A DNA stretch of 64,000 nt from Dickeya fangzhongdai (GCF_002812485.1 NZ_CP025003.1:4836001-4900000); one strand, 5' to 3'; shown: positions 18,287 to 27,321, numbered from the stretch's first letter. Program-made: numbers and translations. Notes: generated from the letters alone by a model not told the origin.

Positions 18287-18700
18287 TTATTTGATTTCGA
18301 TACGCCGCGGTTTCAGCGTTTCCGGAATCACCCGTTGCAGATCGATGAACAGCAAACCGTTTTCCAGGTTGGCGCCGTTGATCTGAATGTGTTCCGCCAG
18401 CTGGAATTTGCGTTCGAAATTGCGCTCGGCAATGCCCTGATAAAGGTAGTTGCGCGGGGTGGCGTCGCCGCTGTGCGATCCTTTGACAATCAGCATGTTG
18501 TCGTGCGCGGTGATCTCCAGTTCGCTTTCAGCGAAACCGGCCACGGCAATCGCAATGCGGTACTGGTTTTCGTCAACCAGCTCAACGTTATACGGGGGAT
18601 ATCCGCCATTGCCCTGGCTCTGGCCGGCTTCCAGCAGATTAAACAGACGATCAAAACCAATAGCGGAGCGATACAGCGGGGAAAAATCGGGGTTACGCAT
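18287..18700 (-). CDS. ibpA: Small heat-shock protein IbpA
   Basis: A 137-residue protein, the E. coli IbpA length, starting [20 protein letters not shown]. The crystallin domain includes [20 protein letters not shown] and [15 protein letters not shown], and the tail ends PRRIEIK (IxI motif). IbpA and IbpB co-assemble on aggregated proteins; IbpA also represses its own translation in E. coli. The frame runs 37 codons further upstream, but ATG 18700 with AGGAGG six bases away is decisive. A sigma-32 promoter lies upstream. Confidence 0.97.
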   Translation of the reverse strand: MRNPDFSPLYRSAIGFDRLFNLLEAGQSQGNGGYPPYNVELVDENQYRIAIAVAGFAESELEITAHDNMLIVKGSHSGDATPRNYLYQGIAERNFERKFQLAEHIQINGANLENGLLFIDLQRVIPETLKPRRIEIK

Positions 18701-18704
18701 AAAC

Positions 18705-18726
18705 TGCCTCCTAACATGCAGCGAGG
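18705..18726 (-). promoter_or_regulatory. ROSE-type RNA thermometer before ibpA
   Basis: On the transcript strand, TCGCT (plus-strand AGCGA 18720-18724) stands just before AGGAGG (18707-18712), the ROSE core arrangement UYGCU plus Shine-Dalgarno. The leader from the sigma-32 promoter is about 105 bases, long enough for the extra stems found in enterobacterial ibpA thermometers. Confidence 0.65.
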
Positions 18727-18812
18727 TCGAAAGATAACCGCCCTCCATTCGGACAGGCGTCTGGCGTGGGGAAATACCCTGTCGGCGTATTTCCGTCTTG
18801 CCTGATATCAAT

Positions 18813-18838
18813 ATGGTGACCCACCTCCGCTTTTCAAC
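18813..18838 (-). promoter_or_regulatory. Sigma-32 heat-shock promoter of ibpA-ibpB
   Basis: On the minus strand the -35 is GTTGAAA (plus 18832-18838) and the -10 is CACCAT (plus 18813-18818), separated by 13 bp. This is close to the sigma-32 consensus CTTGAAA-N13-CCCCAT. Transcription would start near 18806. Confidence 0.8.
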
Positions 18839-18999
18839 ACCGTGAAGGAAAATTCTCTTATTCTTTCCCCGGTTCAGGTGTAATCACATACACTGGACAG
18901 CAAGCACATTTTGCTAAAACATGTGAAGGTCGTAATCCATATGCAGGGTGATGCACGCGCAGTCAACCACGTAACCGGGAAAACTCTCCTCAGGGTAGC

Positions 19000-19371
19000 A
19001 TGATGACCATACTGAAAAATGCCTCATTGTCGTTCGTACTGTCAGGCGGGATACTGGCGACATGCGGTGGCTGCTCCAGTGTAATGACTCACTCTGGCGG
19101 CGAGCAGGGGTACTATTCCGGCACCAAATCCAGCATGGCTACCATGAAAGACGAGGACACCAGTTGGGCGATGATGCCGATGGTGGCGCTGGACGTTCCC
19201 TTCTCCGCCATGCTGGATACGCTACTGCTGCCCTATGACTATTATCGCGTCCACAGCGACCACCACAACACCTCGGCCCGCGACCGGCTGGAAGAATACG
19301 AACGCCGCAAGCAGGCAGACGAACCGCCGCCGATGATGATACCAGTTTCGGCAAATAACGCCGGTCAGTGA
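19000..19371 (+). CDS. yidQ: YidQ-like lipoprotein (YceK/DUF1375 family)
   Basis: A 123-residue protein with a hydrophobic N-terminus ending in cysteines (LATCGGCSS), read as a lipoprotein signal. The family motif VALDVPFSAMLDTLLLPYDY matches the YceK/YidQ group, in which this segment precedes a short tail. yidQ is divergent from ibpA in E. coli too, which supports the name. Function unknown. Its last 7 bp overlap the converging LacI-type gene. The second ATG (19003) is an equally good start. Confidence 0.82.
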   Translation: MMTILKNASLSFVLSGGILATCGGCSSVMTHSGGEQGYYSGTKSSMATMKDEDTSWAMMPMVALDVPFSAMLDTLLLPYDYYRVHSDHHNTSARDRLEEYERRKQADEPPPMMIPVSANNAGQ

Positions 19372-20369
19372 CTTTCCGCCTGGCGGCGGTGGATCAGGGT
19401 CATGGGGATCACCGCTTTATGCGGCGGCGCATCGCCGTTCAGCGCCTGCTGCATCGCCGCAAACGCCTGTTCAGTCCAGGCGTCTTCGTTCTGACGCATT
19501 GACCAGAGCGTATTCGGTAAAAATCCCAGCATGGCGTGTTCATCGAAGGTGCCGATATTAATGTGCGCCGGAATATAGCCATAGCGCTCGCGCACCACGC
19601 TCAGCATCCCTTCCAGCACCGGCAGTGACGACGCGATGAACGCCGGCGGCGGTGCGTCGTGCTGGCGCAAAAACTGCTCCATCATTAGCATGCCGTCTTC
19701 ACGGCGGTTATGGCTGGCTTCCAGCACCGCCGGGGTCAGCCCGGCCTGCTGCACCGACTGGCGATACCCGCGCAGACGGTCGCGAATCGCCGGCTGCTGC
19801 ACATCGCCGGCCATGAAAAACAGCGGCGCGGCAGGTTGGTCGGCCAGCATCGCTTCGGTCAGCGCCGCCCCGCCCTGCAGGTTGTCACTCATCACCAGCG
19901 GCAGTTGATCGATGCCGAAATCACGATCCAGCAGCACCAATGGCTTTTTCACGACCTTAGCGTGGTGCTGAGCCGACTGTAGCGACGACGGCACCACGAA
20001 TAACCCGTCGACATTGCGCTGCAACAGCGCCTCCACCAGCCGGTTTTCATACTGCGGATCGCTGTAAGAACAGCTGATCATCAGTTGATAGCCCACCTCG
20101 CGGCAGCGGGTTTCGAGCTTTTCAGCCAGCGTCGAGAAAAACAGGTTGGATAGTCGGGGCACGATCAGCCCCAGCGTTTCGGTTTTGTTCAGCTTCAGGC
20201 TGCGGGCGACGTGATTGACGGTGTAACCGTACTCGGTCACGTACTGATGGATGCGTTGCTGGGTTTTGGCGCTGATCCGATACTGTTCCGCTTTTCCATT
20301 CAGCACCAGACGCACCGTGGTCACGGACAACTTCAAGGCACTGGCAATCTGTTCAACTGTTTTCGCCAT
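19365..20369 (-). CDS. LacI-family transcriptional repressor
   Basis: A 334-residue LacI protein. Residues 1-60 are the DNA-binding headpiece (TVEQIASALKLSVTTVRLVL, then the hinge helix in VNHVARSLKLNKT). Residues 61-330 form the periplasmic-binding-like sensor. It is closest in style to the FruR/Cra branch (LGLIVPRLSNLFFSTLAEKL). It is the last gene of a minus-strand catabolic cluster (kinase, isomerase, lyase, sialidase-like protein, transporter), so it is the likely local regulator. Near-palindromic sites with central CG occur before the kinase (27322-27341) and, weaker, before this gene (20417-20436). The inducer is unknown. Confidence 0.88.
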   Translation of the reverse strand: MAKTVEQIASALKLSVTTVRLVLNGKAEQYRISAKTQQRIHQYVTEYGYTVNHVARSLKLNKTETLGLIVPRLSNLFFSTLAEKLETRCREVGYQLMISCSYSDPQYENRLVEALLQRNVDGLFVVPSSLQSAQHHAKVVKKPLVLLDRDFGIDQLPLVMSDNLQGGAALTEAMLADQPAAPLFFMAGDVQQPAIRDRLRGYRQSVQQAGLTPAVLEASHNRREDGMLMMEQFLRQHDAPPPAFIASSLPVLEGMLSVVRERYGYIPAHINIGTFDEHAMLGFLPNTLWSMRQNEDAWTEQAFAAMQQALNGDAPPHKAVIPMTLIHRRQAESH

Positions 20370-20416
20370 GAAACAGAATATCCCTGTGAGAACTGAAAGA
20401 GGCCAGTGTAGCGGAA

Positions 20417-20436
20417 TAACTAACTCGACGCAGCTA
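20417..20436. promoter_or_regulatory. Weak second copy of the LacI-type operator
   Basis: TAACTAACTCGACGCAGCTA matches the strong palindrome at 27322-27341 at 12 of 20 positions, including the CTAA-x-TCGA core and the AGC of the right half. It sits between the transporter gene and the lacI-type gene, where it could autoregulate the repressor. Confidence 0.35.
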
Positions 20437-20468
20437 AAGCGCGGCCGACCCTGGCCGCGATCAATAAA

Positions 20469-21818
20469 TCACACCTCTTTGGTCATATCCCGGCGCGACG
20501 TTTCCGGCGCTTTCCAGGCTGCGAACGCCGCCACCAGCGCCGCTACCGTGACGTAGGTCGCCACCAGCGTCCAGGACTCGTTATCCAGCGAGGTCAGCCC
20601 CTTGGCGATAAACGGAGTGAAACCGCCTGCGACAATCGCCCCCAGTTGTGCGCCGATGGACGCGCCGCTATAACGCACTTTCGGGCCGAACAGTTCGGTA
20701 AAGAACGCCGGTTGTACCGAGTTGATGGAGTTATGGGCGATGTTGATCAGCAGGATGTACCCCAGCACCATCAACCCAAAGGAGCCGCTTTCCAGCAGAT
20801 AGAAGAACGGAAACGCCATCGCCGCGGCGCACAGCGCGCCGAAGATATAGATCGGACGGCGGCCCACCCGGTCGGACAGCGCGCCAAACAGCGCATGCAT
20901 CGGAAACGCCAGCACGCAGGTCGCCATAATCACGTTGAGCATGGTCTGTTTGGGCACGCCCAACTGTACGGTGGCGTAGGACACGGCGAACACGGTCGCC
21001 AGGAAGAACGGCACGCTTTCCGCGAAACGCAGCACCATAATCAGGCAGACGCTGCGCCACTGTTTACGCAGTACTTCCACCACCGGGCTTTGACGACGCG
21101 CCGGCTCGCTCTCACGCGCCTGCTGTTGCTGCTGTTGCTGGACCTGCTGGAACACCGGCGTTTCGTCCACCTTGCGGCGCATATACAGCCCCACCAGCAC
21201 CAGCGCCACGCTCAGCATGAACGGCACGCGCCAGCCCCACGACATCAGTTGGTCTTCCGGCAGCGTCGACACCATGGCGAATATGGCCGTCGCCAGCAGT
21301 TGTCCGGAAAAACCGCCGGTCTGCGGGATGGAACCGAGCAGGCCGCGACGGTTGGCGGGCGCGGTTTCCACCACCATCAGCATCGCGCCGCCCCACTCGC
21401 CGCCCACCAAAAAGCCCTGCACGAAACGCAGTACCACCAGCAGCACCGGCGCCCAGACGCCGATCTGGTGATAAGTAGGCAGGCAGCCGATCAGAAAGGT
21501 CGCCATCCCCATGCCGCCGAGGGTAATCAACAGCGTCAGCTTACGCCCCAGGGTGTCGCCCATGTGGCCGAAGAAGATACCGCCCAGCGGGCGGGCAATG
21601 AACCCCACGCCGAAGGTAGCGAATGACGCCAGCATCGCCGTGACCGGGCTGACGGTGGGAAAGAACAGTTTGCCAAACACCAGCGCGCTCGCCAGTCCGT
21701 AGAGCAGGAAATCGTAAAACTCGATGGTGTTGCCAATCCAACTGGAGATCACCACGCGGCGGATATTGGATTTATTGTGCATCGCCTGGTGTTGGGATAA
21801 TTCCACGGAAATCGACAT
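20469..21818 (-). CDS. MFS transporter, metabolite:H+ symporter (MHS) family
   Basis: A 449-residue carrier with 12 predicted helices. It has the MHS entry motif SSWIGNTIEFYDFLLYG, the MFS loop GHMGDTLGRKLTLL after TM2 and the repeated loop FGALSDRVGRRPIYIFG in the second half. ShiA, ProP and KgtP belong to this family and import shikimate, betaine or 2-oxoglutarate with protons, so an acidic or zwitterionic substrate is plausible. The central cytoplasmic loop contains a glutamine run (QQVQQQQQQQ). It lies in the sugar-catabolic cluster, 113 bp after the sialidase-like gene. Confidence 0.87.
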   Translation of the reverse strand: MSISVELSQHQAMHNKSNIRRVVISSWIGNTIEFYDFLLYGLASALVFGKLFFPTVSPVTAMLASFATFGVGFIARPLGGIFFGHMGDTLGRKLTLLITLGGMGMATFLIGCLPTYHQIGVWAPVLLVVLRFVQGFLVGGEWGGAMLMVVETAPANRRGLLGSIPQTGGFSGQLLATAIFAMVSTLPEDQLMSWGWRVPFMLSVALVLVGLYMRRKVDETPVFQQVQQQQQQQARESEPARRQSPVVEVLRKQWRSVCLIMVLRFAESVPFFLATVFAVSYATVQLGVPKQTMLNVIMATCVLAFPMHALFGALSDRVGRRPIYIFGALCAAAMAFPFFYLLESGSFGLMVLGYILLINIAHNSINSVQPAFFTELFGPKVRYSGASIGAQLGAIVAGGFTPFIAKGLTSLDNESWTLVATYVTVAALVAAFAAWKAPETSRRDMTKEV

Positions 21819-21931
21819 GATGTTCCTCGCTTTATGATTTTATCGCCCTTCAGGCAAAGCCATCCGGACGCCGCCGTACCCGGAGGTCGGCGGGGGGTGT
21901 AGGGTACAGGTTTTTTTGAGTGCTACAACGA

Positions 21932-23041
21932 CTACCCGCTGAATATCAGCGCGCAGTAAACGATATTTTTTCGATTCCAGGTGTAGGTCACATGCAATGT
22001 GGTGCCACCGGCATGAGATGTGGTGCCACCGGCATGAGATGCGGCGCCACCGGCATTAACCGTGTCGCCATCGGCAATAATGGCGGGATAAGAAAACTCG
22101 CCGGGCTCCTGCTCAAGGTCGATGCGGTTTTCCCAGTGTTCGCCGTTATCGACGGAGCAGGCCACCGTCAGCGGATAACGATGACGCCAGTTGCCGGTTA
22201 CCGGGTTGTAGACCAGCACCAGACGACCCGCCCCCAGATGCGCCAGATCGACGCCGCTGTTGTTGTTCGGCAGGTCGATGGCATAAGCCTCGCGCCAGTG
22301 GCGACCGTAGTCGTCCGAATCGCTGCGGTACAGCGCGCCGCGCGTGCTGCGCATCAGTACATGCACCCGCCCCGGCGCCGACTCCCACGCCGACGGCTGA
22401 ATAACGCCGTCCCACTGGAACACCCGCGTCAGGTCGTTTTCCCACAGCGCCGCCTGCTCCAGCCCCTGCCATAACGCCCCGCCGCCTTCATCGCCGGGTA
22501 TGCGGTGGGTCAGCGGGATGGGCACGGCCTGCCAGTTCCGGCCCTGATCGCCGCTGAGATCCACGAAGGCATCCCAGTGGCGGTCGTCCTCGACAGACGC
22601 GGGCGCCAGCCACTCGCCGTTGGACATCACCAGCAGCTTGTTCTTCACCGGCCCGCGCGGCGCGCTGTCGCCGGGCACCAGCGGACACGGCGCAGACCAG
22701 CTCGCGCCGTCATCCGTCGATACCATCACCCGGGTCTGCCAGTGGTGCACATCCGCGCCCACTTTATAGAACAGCCACAGCTTGCCCGCCTGCTGGTGCA
22801 ACACCGGATTCCAGTGCGCCAGCCCGTCTTCCCACGCTATCCGCACCGGCGGCAACCAGTGCCCCTGCTCGGCGCAGGCCAGCCAGATTGCGGTATCGCC
22901 GCTGCCTTCCTTTTCGCCGGCAAACCAGGCCACCCGCAGCCGCCCGCCCGGCAATGCCGCCACGGTCGAGGCGTGGCAGTTGCCGAAGTAGTCATGCCCT
23001 TCGGGCAGGACGAATTGCTGTGTTGTCATTGTCAGCTTCAT
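21932..23041 (-). CDS. Sialidase-like beta-propeller protein (BNR/Asp-box)
   Basis: A 369-residue protein without a signal peptide. Four Asp-box motifs are visible (STDDGASW, SGDQGRNW, SDDYGRHW, SVDNGEHW), spaced as in a six-bladed sialidase propeller, so this is the exo-alpha-sialidase superfamily. The role may be hydrolysis or lyase-like processing of a sugar acid in the cytoplasm. ATG 23041 has AAGGA upstream; the frame extends 64 codons further but without family similarity. Near the C-terminus a 21-bp tandem repeat adds three AGGxxSH-type units. It is 16 bp after the DHDPS-family lyase gene. Confidence 0.82.
   Translation of the reverse strand: MKLTMTTQQFVLPEGHDYFGNCHASTVAALPGGRLRVAWFAGEKEGSGDTAIWLACAEQGHWLPPVRIAWEDGLAHWNPVLHQQAGKLWLFYKVGADVHHWQTRVMVSTDDGASWSAPCPLVPGDSAPRGPVKNKLLVMSNGEWLAPASVEDDRHWDAFVDLSGDQGRNWQAVPIPLTHRIPGDEGGGALWQGLEQAALWENDLTRVFQWDGVIQPSAWESAPGRVHVLMRSTRGALYRSDSDDYGRHWREAYAIDLPNNNSGVDLAHLGAGRLVLVYNPVTGNWRHRYPLTVACSVDNGEHWENRIDLEQEPGEFSYPAIIADGDTVNAGGAASHAGGTTSHAGGTTLHVTYTWNRKNIVYCALIFSG
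22001..22056. repeat. In-frame 21-bp tandem repeat inside the sialidase-like gene
   Basis: The unit GGTGCCACCGGCATGAGATGT begins at 22001, 22022 and 22043, giving about 2.7 copies that differ at a few bases. Being 21 bp it keeps the frame and encodes repeats of about seven residues rich in Gly, Thr, Ser and His (SHAGGTT). Confidence 0.9.
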
Positions 23042-23057
23042 CAGGGTGTCCTTCAGG

Positions 23058-24017
23058 TTACCGGCGCGGTACCGGGAGCTGCGTCGCCAGCGTCTGGCCC
23101 AGCCGGAGCATGCTCTCAATCGCCTGTGGGAAAAAGCTCTCGCCGTAGGCGGCGCTGTTGCGCACCCGGCAAACATGGGTCGAGAAATTACCACATTGCT
23201 GCTGATAGAACTTGGCGCAGGCCGGATAATCAAGAAACTCCGCCAGCGCCGCCGTACCGAGATAATCCGCCAGCTGCTGCGCCGCCTGCGGGTGCTCGCG
23301 CCAGTGCTCGAACAGCCACACGTACAGCTGCGGGTGGAAGTTGGCCATCACGCCGCTGTAGGCCTGACAGCCGGCCTGCAACGACGCCAGCAACGTCTGG
23401 CTGTTGGCGTTGGCCAGATGCAGACGCGTACCCTGCGCCAGTTGCAGACGACGGCGAATGGTCGGCAGATCGCAGCAGGTGTCTTTGATGAAGGTGTAGC
23501 GCCCGCTGCGCGCGCACCAGGCGACCGTCTCGTCAGACAGCAGCCGCTTGTAGGGATAAGGGCACTCATAAATCCCCAAATCCACCTGCGCGGGCAGTTG
23601 CGCCGTCAATGCCTGCAACCGTGCCAGCGCCTGTTCGTCAGGCTCGCCCGCCAGCGCCAATCGGTTACTGATCAGGATCACGCCGTCCACACCGGTTTCC
23701 GCCACGCCGTTTAGCTGATCCACCTGCTGGCTGAACGCGTTGGCGGTATGACCCGAGGCCACCACCGGCACCCGGCCGTCTACCTGCGCCACGATAAAGC
23801 GCACCAGTTCGCGGGTTTCCGCATCGCTTAAGAAAAACATCTCGCTGGACTGGCAGGCGGCGAACAGCCCGTGCACCCCGGCATCCAGATACCACTCCAC
23901 CAGCCGCGCCAGCGAGGCGTAGTCGATTTCGCCGCGCGCGTCGAACGGGGTGAGCATCACCGGCCAGATGCCGGTGTATTTGTTTTCATCGCTGAAGGAT
24001 GAGTTGTCGTAATTCAT
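23058..24017 (-). CDS. Dihydrodipicolinate-synthase-family aldolase/lyase
   Basis: A 319-residue TIM-barrel protein of the DHDPS/NanA/KDG-aldolase superfamily. It starts with the usual TGIWPVMLTPFDARGEIDY strand. The catalytic tyrosine lies in IYECPYPYK and the Schiff-base lysine in TFIKDTCC. Members cleave or condense 2-keto acids with aldehydes (pyruvate plus aldehyde). It is between the sialidase-like gene and the isomerase gene (3 bp away), so it probably acts in the same catabolic route, perhaps on a 2-keto-3-deoxy acid. The exact substrate is unknown. Confidence 0.87.
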   Translation of the reverse strand: MNYDNSSFSDENKYTGIWPVMLTPFDARGEIDYASLARLVEWYLDAGVHGLFAACQSSEMFFLSDAETRELVRFIVAQVDGRVPVVASGHTANAFSQQVDQLNGVAETGVDGVILISNRLALAGEPDEQALARLQALTAQLPAQVDLGIYECPYPYKRLLSDETVAWCARSGRYTFIKDTCCDLPTIRRRLQLAQGTRLHLANANSQTLLASLQAGCQAYSGVMANFHPQLYVWLFEHWREHPQAAQQLADYLGTAALAEFLDYPACAKFYQQQCGNFSTHVCRVRNSAAYGESFFPQAIESMLRLGQTLATQLPVPRR

Positions 24018-24020
24018 GAT

Positions 24021-25673
24021 TTACTCCGCCAGCAACCGGTGAGCATCGCCCGCCGTCCATACCTGGATATGCTGCGTCAGCGCCTGAGCGACAAAGGCTT
24101 TCAGCACCTCGGCAAGCTTATCCTCGTCCACATACGCCACCGTCAGGTGGTTGCTCTGGTGGCCCGCCATCAGGTCGTCGCGGGTGACGCCGTCCAGCAC
24201 CGCGTTGAGCAGCGGCCACTCGTAGTTGGTGGCGCGGCGGCGGCGTTCAAACTCATCAGTTGGCAATTCTACCGCCGTGCCGGTGCCGATATGCATGATC
24301 ACCTGCGTGCCTTCGTAATGCGCCCGCGCCCAGACAAAACGCCCCGCCTTGCCCTGCCCGGCGATGGTGGAACCGCCGTACGGGAAGAACATCGGCGGCT
24401 GACGATAGCCGGTGGCGCCGGCGATACCGCCTTTGAGGTGAGCAAACGGCACCGCGCCGGAAATTTCCAAATCCCAGTAGAAGACGCCCTGATACTCGCT
24501 GCCCCAGCGAATATCGTGCAGCGTGGTTTCCGCCGGTAGCCCCAGCCCATGCAGCAGATGCCACAACATCACCTGCGGAATGGCGCTGCCCATGTCCACT
24601 TCATTGATGCAGGGGATAGCGACATCGGGGCGAATCGGCTCGCCCTGCTCATCCGGCAGCGGGAAGCGCTCTGCGTTGCCGATCGCCCCTTCGGCGAAAT
24701 CGGACGCGGCGCAGCTGTCTTTCAGCCCCTGCTGGTACTGCACCCCGACCGCCGTCAGCCCGAAGCGCTGCACGACGCGCGCCATCGCAATCATCATCGC
24801 GCACTGCTCCAGCACCTGATCCCGCGTCAGCTGGCGGCTGCCGTCGTCGCCAAACTCAAACTGCATACCACGCTGCTCATACCACGCCAGACAGTTTTCA
24901 CGCAGGGCGTGCGGCACCTTCGCCATCTCCACCAGCAACGCCGACTGGGACAACGACTCAATCGGCATACCAATATTCACCATCGCCTGCTGCGGGAACA
25001 CGCCGTTGATCATCCCCATGCAGAAGGTGTCGAACAGCCCGATAATCGCTTTATGCCGCAGAATGTATTCCCCCACCTGACGGCCGATCTGACCGGCAGG
25101 CGCCGCCAGCAGCGGGTGAGACGCCGCCACCGGGCGCAGATAGCCGGTCTTGTGGCTGACCGCGCCGTCGCGCAGCCAGGTCGCCAGCCCCTGACGAAAC
25201 GCGTCGTCCTCAAAGGTTTCCGACCACAGCCGGGAATACGTGCGCCCCAGACTGGTCAGGCAACCCGCCATGCACAACATGCCCACCAGCCCCGGCCAGG
25301 TGCCGTCGAAATTAGCCAGCAGCAATACCGGGCCGCGGTGGTGCACCAGCGACGGCGCGACATGGTGAGAATATTGCCAGGCGGTCAGCAGCACGATCAC
25401 CGGCGCGTCGGGGTCGAGCGCGGCGAACACATCGCTGCCTTCCCGCTGGCTGCTGATGAAACCGTGCCCGCGGGCGTTGTCTACCGCATGAGCGCGCGTC
25501 ATGCGGTATCCCAGTTGTTCCAGTGCGCTCTGTAGACGGCTTTCAAACTGCTGCTGGGTCGGCCAACAGGTCAGGTTGGCGGACTCCCGCAGATCCGCAT
25601 TGGTAACCAGCAAAACCTCGCGTTCGCCGACGGAAAGCTGGCGGGGTGAAGCGGGAAGATTCAGTGTCAACAT
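24021..25673 (-). CDS. L-fucose/L-arabinose isomerase-like protein
   Basis: A 550-residue protein resembling the FucI/AraA fold. It starts with a Rossmann-like segment (REVLLVTNADLRESANLTCW) and has a middle domain with IGLFDTFCMGMINGVFP. The C-terminal half reads CINEVDMGSAIPQVMLWHLL and contains a DIRWGSEYQGVFYWDLEISG segment typical of fucose-isomerase C-terminal domains. Such enzymes interconvert aldose and ketose with a bound divalent metal. It precedes a FGGY kinase gene in transcription order by 49 bp, suggesting isomerase then kinase steps. Substrate identity is not readable. Confidence 0.75.
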   Translation of the reverse strand: MLTLNLPASPRQLSVGEREVLLVTNADLRESANLTCWPTQQQFESRLQSALEQLGYRMTRAHAVDNARGHGFISSQREGSDVFAALDPDAPVIVLLTAWQYSHHVAPSLVHHRGPVLLLANFDGTWPGLVGMLCMAGCLTSLGRTYSRLWSETFEDDAFRQGLATWLRDGAVSHKTGYLRPVAASHPLLAAPAGQIGRQVGEYILRHKAIIGLFDTFCMGMINGVFPQQAMVNIGMPIESLSQSALLVEMAKVPHALRENCLAWYEQRGMQFEFGDDGSRQLTRDQVLEQCAMMIAMARVVQRFGLTAVGVQYQQGLKDSCAASDFAEGAIGNAERFPLPDEQGEPIRPDVAIPCINEVDMGSAIPQVMLWHLLHGLGLPAETTLHDIRWGSEYQGVFYWDLEISGAVPFAHLKGGIAGATGYRQPPMFFPYGGSTIAGQGKAGRFVWARAHYEGTQVIMHIGTGTAVELPTDEFERRRRATNYEWPLLNAVLDGVTRDDLMAGHQSNHLTVAYVDEDKLAEVLKAFVAQALTQHIQVWTAGDAHRLLAE

Positions 25674-25722
25674 ATGTACTCCTGGTGTCCGTTCCGGACG
25701 ATGCCGGAAGAAAATTCGGCTA

Positions 25723-27309
25723 TCAGTGACGGCTCATCTGTTGCTGGGCGGCCTGCTGGTAGTCATACATCTGTAAATAAATCTGGTATTTGGCGTCGTG
25801 AAACGCCTGATTGCACCGGTCGGCGCGAATAAGCGGGCCGGGCTGCACCAGCGCCTGCGCCGCTTGCGGCAGCGAGGGATACGCGCCGCAGGCCACCGCC
25901 CCCAGCAACGCCGCGCCGAGCGTCACTGCGTCTTCTTCGCTCGCCAGTTGAATATCGCAACCGGTGATGGCGGCGTATTCCCGCAGCCACAGCGGATTTT
26001 TGGTGGCGCCGCCGCACATCGTCAGCCGGGTAATCTGATGACCGGCCTGATTCAACGCATCAATAATGTGGCGGGTGCCATAAGCAATCGCCTGTAGCGT
26101 CGCCAGATACAGCCGCGCCAGCGCATCCGGCCCTTGTTCCAGCGTCAGCCCCATCACCATGCCGCGCGCATTCGGGTTGGCGCGCGGCGAGCGGTTGCCG
26201 TGGTGATCCGCCAGCACATGCAGATGACGGGTCGGCAGCGGTTCGCGCTGTTCCAACGACGCCACCCACTCGTTCAGCAGCGCATACGGGCTACGGCGCT
26301 GTTGCTCCGCCTGCGCCGTCAACGCCGGCCACTGCGCATGCTGGCGCAATGTCCATTCCACCAGCGCGCCCGCTGCGCTTTGCCCGCCTTCGTTAAGCCA
26401 CCACTGCGGCAGCATCGCGCCCCAGTACGGCCCCCACACGCCGGGCACCTCGACCGGCTGACGACTGACCAGCATATGGCAATTAGACGTACCGCTAATG
26501 ACGGCCAGGCTGCCCTGTGGTTCGCCGCCCACCAGCGCCAGCCCGCCGGCGTGCGCGTCGATAATGCCGCCGGCCACCACCACGTTTTCCGGCAACCCCC
26601 AGTCGCGCGCCACGTCGGCGGCCAGCGTCCCAGCGGCGTCGCCCAGTTGCAGGATGCGCGGCGGGATTTTCTGCGGCAAATCAGCCAGCCCAACCGCCTG
26701 CAACAGGCTGTCGCTAAAGCGGTTTTCATGCGCCAGATAGTTCCACTTGCAGGTCAGCGTGCAAACGCTGGCGGCGTCCGTACCGGTGGCGCGCCACACC
26801 AGATAGTCCGCCAGATCGAAAAAGCGCCATACCTGCTGATAACGTGCCGGGAAATGGCGTTTTAACCACAGGATCTTGGGCAATTCCATCTCGATGCTGA
26901 CCTCGCCGCCTACATAGCGCAGCGCGTCGTCGCCGGTGGCGTTGATGTCGGCGGTTTCGGCGGCGGCGCGGTGATCCATCCACATGATGATGTCCCGCTG
27001 CGGGTCGTTCTGCTCAGCTACCGATACCGGCTGACCCTGCGGACCGACCGCCACCAGCGAGCAGGTGGCGTCAAAGCCGATGGCGCGTACCTGCGAAGGC
27101 GCTATCGCCGCCATGCCCAGCGCTTCACGTACGCAAGCGCCGACCGACTGCCAGATATCCGTCGACGATTGCTCTACCACGTGCGTGCGAGGATGAAACT
27201 GTTCGATGGGCCGCACCGCAAACGCCAGACGCTGGCCATTGCCGTCAAACACCCCGGCCCTGACGCTGGCCGACCCGACATCCACACCGATGAAGCAACC
27301 GTTTTTCAT
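25723..27309 (-). CDS. FGGY-family carbohydrate kinase (ribulokinase-like)
   Basis: A 528-residue sugar kinase. The first phosphate loop reads FIGVDVGSASVRAGVFDGNG. The catalytic aspartate lies in VVAGGIIDAHAGGLALVGG and the second ATP motif in CGGATKNPLWLREYAAITG. It looks closest to the D-ribulokinase/AraB branch of FGGY. It is the first gene of the cluster, behind a promoter and a 20-bp near-palindrome with central CG that suits the LacI repressor. It would phosphorylate the ketose made by the isomerase. Confidence 0.85.
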   Translation of the reverse strand: MKNGCFIGVDVGSASVRAGVFDGNGQRLAFAVRPIEQFHPRTHVVEQSSTDIWQSVGACVREALGMAAIAPSQVRAIGFDATCSLVAVGPQGQPVSVAEQNDPQRDIIMWMDHRAAAETADINATGDDALRYVGGEVSIEMELPKILWLKRHFPARYQQVWRFFDLADYLVWRATGTDAASVCTLTCKWNYLAHENRFSDSLLQAVGLADLPQKIPPRILQLGDAAGTLAADVARDWGLPENVVVAGGIIDAHAGGLALVGGEPQGSLAVISGTSNCHMLVSRQPVEVPGVWGPYWGAMLPQWWLNEGGQSAAGALVEWTLRQHAQWPALTAQAEQQRRSPYALLNEWVASLEQREPLPTRHLHVLADHHGNRSPRANPNARGMVMGLTLEQGPDALARLYLATLQAIAYGTRHIIDALNQAGHQITRLTMCGGATKNPLWLREYAAITGCDIQLASEEDAVTLGAALLGAVACGAYPSLPQAAQALVQPGPLIRADRCNQAFHDAKYQIYLQMYDYQQAAQQQMSRH

Positions 27310-27321
27310 GCTGAAATCTCT

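Noticed and set aside
21878..21914. GTACCC...GGGTAC inverted repeat between the sialidase-like and MFS genes as a terminator
   Set aside because: The arms are short, the loop is long and no T-run follows on the minus strand, so termination is not supported.
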